From Desulfuromusa sp. (GTDB lineage Bacteria > Desulfobacterota > Desulfuromonadia > Desulfuromonadales > Geopsychrobacteraceae), in assembly GCA_029934095.1 (NCBI GenBank), contig JAOZMV010000041.1, positions 1 through 9,412 on the forward strand: 9,412 nucleotides of DNA, written 5' to 3'. Within the stretch, counting starts at the first letter, position 1. Every line of letters starts with the position of its first letter. The position numbers and the translations under genes were made by a program. Below are positions 7,633 to 9,412 of the stretch, in pieces. A model generated the notes under the pieces. The model saw nothing but the letters and a program-made list of their open reading frames with translations, ran no database searches and had not been told where the DNA came from.

Positions 7633-8379
7633 TTGATTGTTATAAAGTCACCTGCTGAAATTGTAAAAATGCGAACAGCGGGGCGAATGGTTGCAGAAGT
7701 TTTGCAGCTGCTTAGAGAAAAAGTTCAGCCCGGAGTCACAACTTTCGAATTAGATCAATTGGCTGAGAAGCAATGTATCAAATGGAAGGCTAAACCGGCT
7801 TTCAAGGGTTACGGTGGCTTTCCTTTTACTATTTGTGCGTCGCCTAATGACAGGGTTGTCCATGGGTTTCCAGACCGGGAGCCGTTGCAGAGTGGGGACA
7901 TCCTCAGCATTGATTTTGGTCTGATTATTGATAGTTTCTACGGTGATTCGGCAATAACTGTTCCTGTTGGTAAGATTGATTCCAAAACTGAGCAGTTGCT
8001 TATGGTTACAAACGATTCATTGCATTGTGGAATCGCTGCGGCAGTAACAGGTGGGCACCTTTCAGATATTTCCAATGCTGTTCAGATCCGGGCTGAAAAA
8101 TCGGGTTTCAGTGTTGTCCGAGAATTTGTAGGTCATGGTATAGGTCGTCGATTGCATGAGGACCCGCAGATCCCGAACTATGGAGTAGCGGGGGTTGGTC
8201 CAAAGTTAAAAGAGGGTATGACCATAGCAATTGAGCCAATGGTTAATGCCGGGCTTTCGGGGGTAAAGGTTCTTGAGGATGGCTGGACTGCTGTAACTGT
8301 AGATGGCAAGCGTTCAGCTCATTTTGAACATACTATAGCTATTACTGAGAATGGGCCTGAAATATTGACCCGTCTTTAA
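7633..8379 (+). CDS. map: Type I methionine aminopeptidase
   Basis: The enzyme removes the initiator methionine from new proteins whose second residue is small. It is a metal-dependent pita-bread-fold peptidase. In the 248 residues all expected active-site positions are visible: His77 (in PNDRVVHG), Asp94 (SIDFG), Asp105 (YGDSA), His168 (GHGIGRRLHE), Glu201 (AIEPM) and Glu232 (FEHT). His175 corresponds to the conserved second histidine. There is no N-terminal zinc-finger extension, as expected of the short bacterial form. The start is TTG at 7633, one base after the adk stop, with only a weak AGGG at 7621-7624. The N-terminus MIVIKSPAEIVKMRTAGRMV is that of the family, and no nearer ATG fits. 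Confidence 0.97.
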   Translation: MIVIKSPAEIVKMRTAGRMVAEVLQLLREKVQPGVTTFELDQLAEKQCIKWKAKPAFKGYGGFPFTICASPNDRVVHGFPDREPLQSGDILSIDFGLIIDSFYGDSAITVPVGKIDSKTEQLLMVTNDSLHCGIAAAVTGGHLSDISNAVQIRAEKSGFSVVREFVGHGIGRRLHEDPQIPNYGVAGVGPKLKEGMTIAIEPMVNAGLSGVKVLEDGWTAVTVDGKRSAHFEHTIAITENGPEILTRL

Positions 8380-8440
8380 ATTAAAAAAATGTTGTATCTG
8401 TCGCTGTTGATAGATGAAATGATAGGAAAAGGATCTCAAA
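8380..8440 (+). other. 61-base AT-rich spacer between map and rpmJ
   Basis: This is the longest gap in the window. It holds no infA gene, which occupies this place in many genomes. The rpmJ Shine-Dalgarno AAGGAT (8429-8434) is at its right end. A weak promoter-like pair can be drawn (TTGTAT at 8392 and TGAAAT at 8415, spacer 17), but the matches are poor. A 20-codon frame from ATG 8389 runs into rpmJ in another frame and has no ribosome-binding site. No stem-loop terminator was seen. Confidence 0.5.
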
Positions 8441-8554
8441 ATGAAGGTTAGAGCTTCGGTTAAGAAGATCTGTGATAAATGCAAAGTTGTTAAACGTAAA
8501 GGTGTTATCCGGATCATCTGCGAGAATCCCAAACACAAGCAAAGACAGGGATAA
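8441..8554 (+). CDS. rpmJ: 50S ribosomal protein L36, zinc-binding type
   Basis: L36 is the smallest large-subunit protein and binds 23S rRNA near helix 89-91. The frame encodes 37 residues followed by TAA, the usual length. It reads [20 protein letters not shown] and ends [10 protein letters not shown]. The zinc ligands Cys11, Cys14, Cys27 and His32 are all present, so this is the C+ paralogue. AAGGAT at 8429-8434 precedes the ATG by 6 bases. It lies 17 bases before rpsM, the usual junction between the spc and alpha groups. Confidence 0.97.
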   Translation: MKVRASVKKICDKCKVVKRKGVIRIICENPKHKQRQG

Positions 8555-8560
8555 GGCCCT

Positions 8561-8566
8561 AGGAGG
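8561..8566 (+). promoter_or_regulatory. Strong Shine-Dalgarno for rpsM
   Basis: AGGAGG lies 5 bases before TTG at 8572. It supports the unusual start of rpsM, whose encoded N-terminus [14 protein letters not shown] is the invariant family start. There is no competing ATG until far inside the gene. Confidence 0.85.
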
Positions 8567-8571
8567 AAAAA

Positions 8572-8940
8572 TTGGCACGTATTGCTGGAGTCGATTTACC
8601 GCGTAATAAGCGCATTGAAGTGGCTATGACATATATTTATGGGATTGGTCGCACTACGTCGCAACAGATTCTTTCACAGGCTGGTGTTGATTTTAACGCT
8701 CGTACTGATGATTTGACAGAATCTGAACTGGTGAAGATTCGTGAACTTGTGGATAAGAATTGCAACGTCGAGGGTGATTTGCGACGTGAACTGACAATGA
8801 ATATTAAACGATTGATGGATCTTGGCTGCTATCGTGGGTTACGTCATCGTAAAGGTCTACCAGTGCGTGGTCAGAACACCAAGAATAATTCAAGGACTCG
8901 TAAGGGGCCGAAGAAGACTGTTGCCGGTAAGAAAAAATAA
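8572..8940 (+). CDS. rpsM: 30S ribosomal protein S13
   Basis: S13 lies in the head of the small subunit, contacts the P-site tRNA and makes bridges to the large subunit through L5. The 122 residues begin [20 protein letters not shown]. They contain a helix-two-turn-helix segment ([14 protein letters not shown], 21-34). The signature [17 protein letters not shown] lies at 88-104. The C-terminal basic tail [18 protein letters not shown], which reaches toward tRNA, is complete. The start is TTG with AGGAGG upstream. It is the first alpha-operon gene, 17 bases after rpmJ; no leader structure like the E. coli S4-binding pseudoknot has room in that gap. Confidence 0.98.
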   Translation: MARIAGVDLPRNKRIEVAMTYIYGIGRTTSQQILSQAGVDFNARTDDLTESELVKIRELVDKNCNVEGDLRRELTMNIKRLMDLGCYRGLRHRKGLPVRGQNTKNNSRTRKGPKKTVAGKKK

Positions 8941-8951
8941 GCGGAGTTAAC

Positions 8952-9347
8952 ATGGCTAAAACAGGTAAGAAAGTCGTTCGTAAAAAAGTTGAAAAGAAAA
9001 ATATTGCTAAAGGTGTTGTGCATATACAATCGACCTTTAATAATACCATCGTGACAATTTGCGACCCCGTGGGTAATGTCGTTGCATGGTCTACGTCTGG
9101 AGCCAAAGGTTTTAAGGGCTCACGTAAAAGTACACCATTTGCAGCACAAATAGCGGCAGAAGATGCCGCGACCAAGGCTATGGAGCATGGTATGCGTTCG
9201 GTTGATGCATATGTAAAAGGTCCAGGCAGTGGTCGTGAGTCAGCTTTGCGTGCGCTCTCACTGGCAGGTCTGACAGTTACTATGATTAAGGACGTAACAC
9301 CGATACCTCATAATGGTTGTCGTCCGCCCAAGCGTCGTCGCGTTTAA
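8952..9347 (+). CDS. rpsK: 30S ribosomal protein S11
   Basis: S11 forms part of the small-subunit platform and contacts mRNA near the E site. The 131 residues start with a basic tail ([20 protein letters not shown]). The core begins [20 protein letters not shown] (21-40) with [20 protein letters not shown] (41-60), and continues to [19 protein letters not shown] (84-102). The C-terminal signature [18 protein letters not shown] is intact (114-131). The Asn-Gly pair there (N121-G122) aligns with the E. coli site reported to become isoaspartate. GGAG at 8943-8946 is 5 bases before the ATG. Confidence 0.98.
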   Translation: MAKTGKKVVRKKVEKKNIAKGVVHIQSTFNNTIVTICDPVGNVVAWSTSGAKGFKGSRKSTPFAAQIAAEDAATKAMEHGMRSVDAYVKGPGSGRESALRALSLAGLTVTMIKDVTPIPHNGCRPPKRRRV

Positions 9348-9365
9348 GCATCAAGGAGGAAGAAG

Positions 9366-9412
9366 TTGTCTAGATACTCTGGTCCAGTCTGCCGTCAGTG
9401 CAGAAGAGAAAA
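9366..9412 (+). CDS. rpsD: 30S ribosomal protein S4, N-terminal start (partial)
   Basis: The window ends after 15 codons and two bases of this gene. The peptide MSRYSGPVCRQCRRE matches the S4 N-terminus. The CxxC pair at Cys9/Cys12 indicates the zinc-binding form, whose other two cysteines would lie beyond the window. S4 is a primary 16S rRNA binder and, in E. coli, the repressor of the alpha operon. The start is TTG at 9366, 6 bases after AAGGAGG (9353-9359). The position directly after rpsK is the standard alpha-operon order. Confidence 0.92.
   Translation, partial: MSRYSGPVCRQCRRE

Noticed and set aside
8371..8391. AT-rich run after map as a transcription terminator
   Set aside because: No GC-rich stem precedes it and the run is of A rather than T on the coding strand.
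8392..8420. Promoter-like pair TTGTAT and TGAAAT in the map-rpmJ spacer
   Set aside because: About three of six and four of six matches to sigma-70 consensus is within chance for AT-rich DNA; kept only as a remark on the spacer.
8389..8451. 20-codon frame from ATG 8389 overlapping the rpmJ start, a possible leader peptide
   Set aside because: There is no Shine-Dalgarno upstream, no run of regulatory codons, and such a short frame is expected by chance in AT-rich sequence.
8804..9175. Minus-strand open frame of 123 codons opposite rpsM and rpsK
   Set aside because: It is antisense to two confirmed ribosomal genes with no recognisable domain.

Overview
This window is a continuous run of plus-strand housekeeping genes. 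It covers the end of the S10 operon, the whole spc operon and the start of the alpha operon of a bacterial ribosomal-protein cluster. The order is rplV(3' end)-rpsC-rplP-rpmC-rpsQ / rplN-rplX-rplE-rpsN-rpsH-rplF-rplR-rpsE-rpmD-rplO-secY-adk-map-rpmJ / rpsM-rpsK-rpsD(5' end). Twenty complete genes and two gene ends were identified, all on the plus strand. No RNA gene, mobile element, CRISPR array or convincing terminator was seen.

The proteins look bacterial, with moderate GC. The S3, S5, S14 and MetAP sequences, together with the secY-adk-map arrangement, are most like the Desulfuromonadales/Geobacter-type Desulfobacterota (formerly Deltaproteobacteria). This placement comes from remembered family resemblance, not from a search. 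Several proteins are zinc-ribbon (C+) forms: S14 (four Cys), L36 (three Cys and one His), L24 (CxxC...CxxC), the adenylate kinase LID domain, and the CxxC start of S4.

Region by region: 1-1620 holds the end of the S10 operon (L22, S3, L16, L29, S17). Region 1632-5661 holds the spc ribosomal proteins (L14, L24, L5, S14, S8, L6, L18, S5, L30, L15). Region 5665-8379 holds three non-ribosomal genes: the translocon channel secY, adenylate kinase adk and methionine aminopeptidase map. Region 8441-9412 holds L36, S13, S11 and the first codons of S4. Spacing is tight, from an 11-base overlap to 28 bases, except for a 61-base spacer between map and rpmJ, where infA sits in many other genomes. The genes make subunits of both ribosomal subunits, the membrane channel that receives nascent chains, an enzyme of adenine nucleotide balance, and the enzyme that trims the initiator methionine.

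Start codons are mixed: 14 of 21 starts are ATG, four are TTG (rpsC, map, rpsM, rpsD) and three are GTG (rpsN, rplR, rpsE). For rpmC, rplE and rpsE the Shine-Dalgarno position and family N-termini favour a start slightly inside the longest open frame. I found no previously undescribed system. The findings concern gene content, start-codon use and translation-signal strength within a conserved locus.
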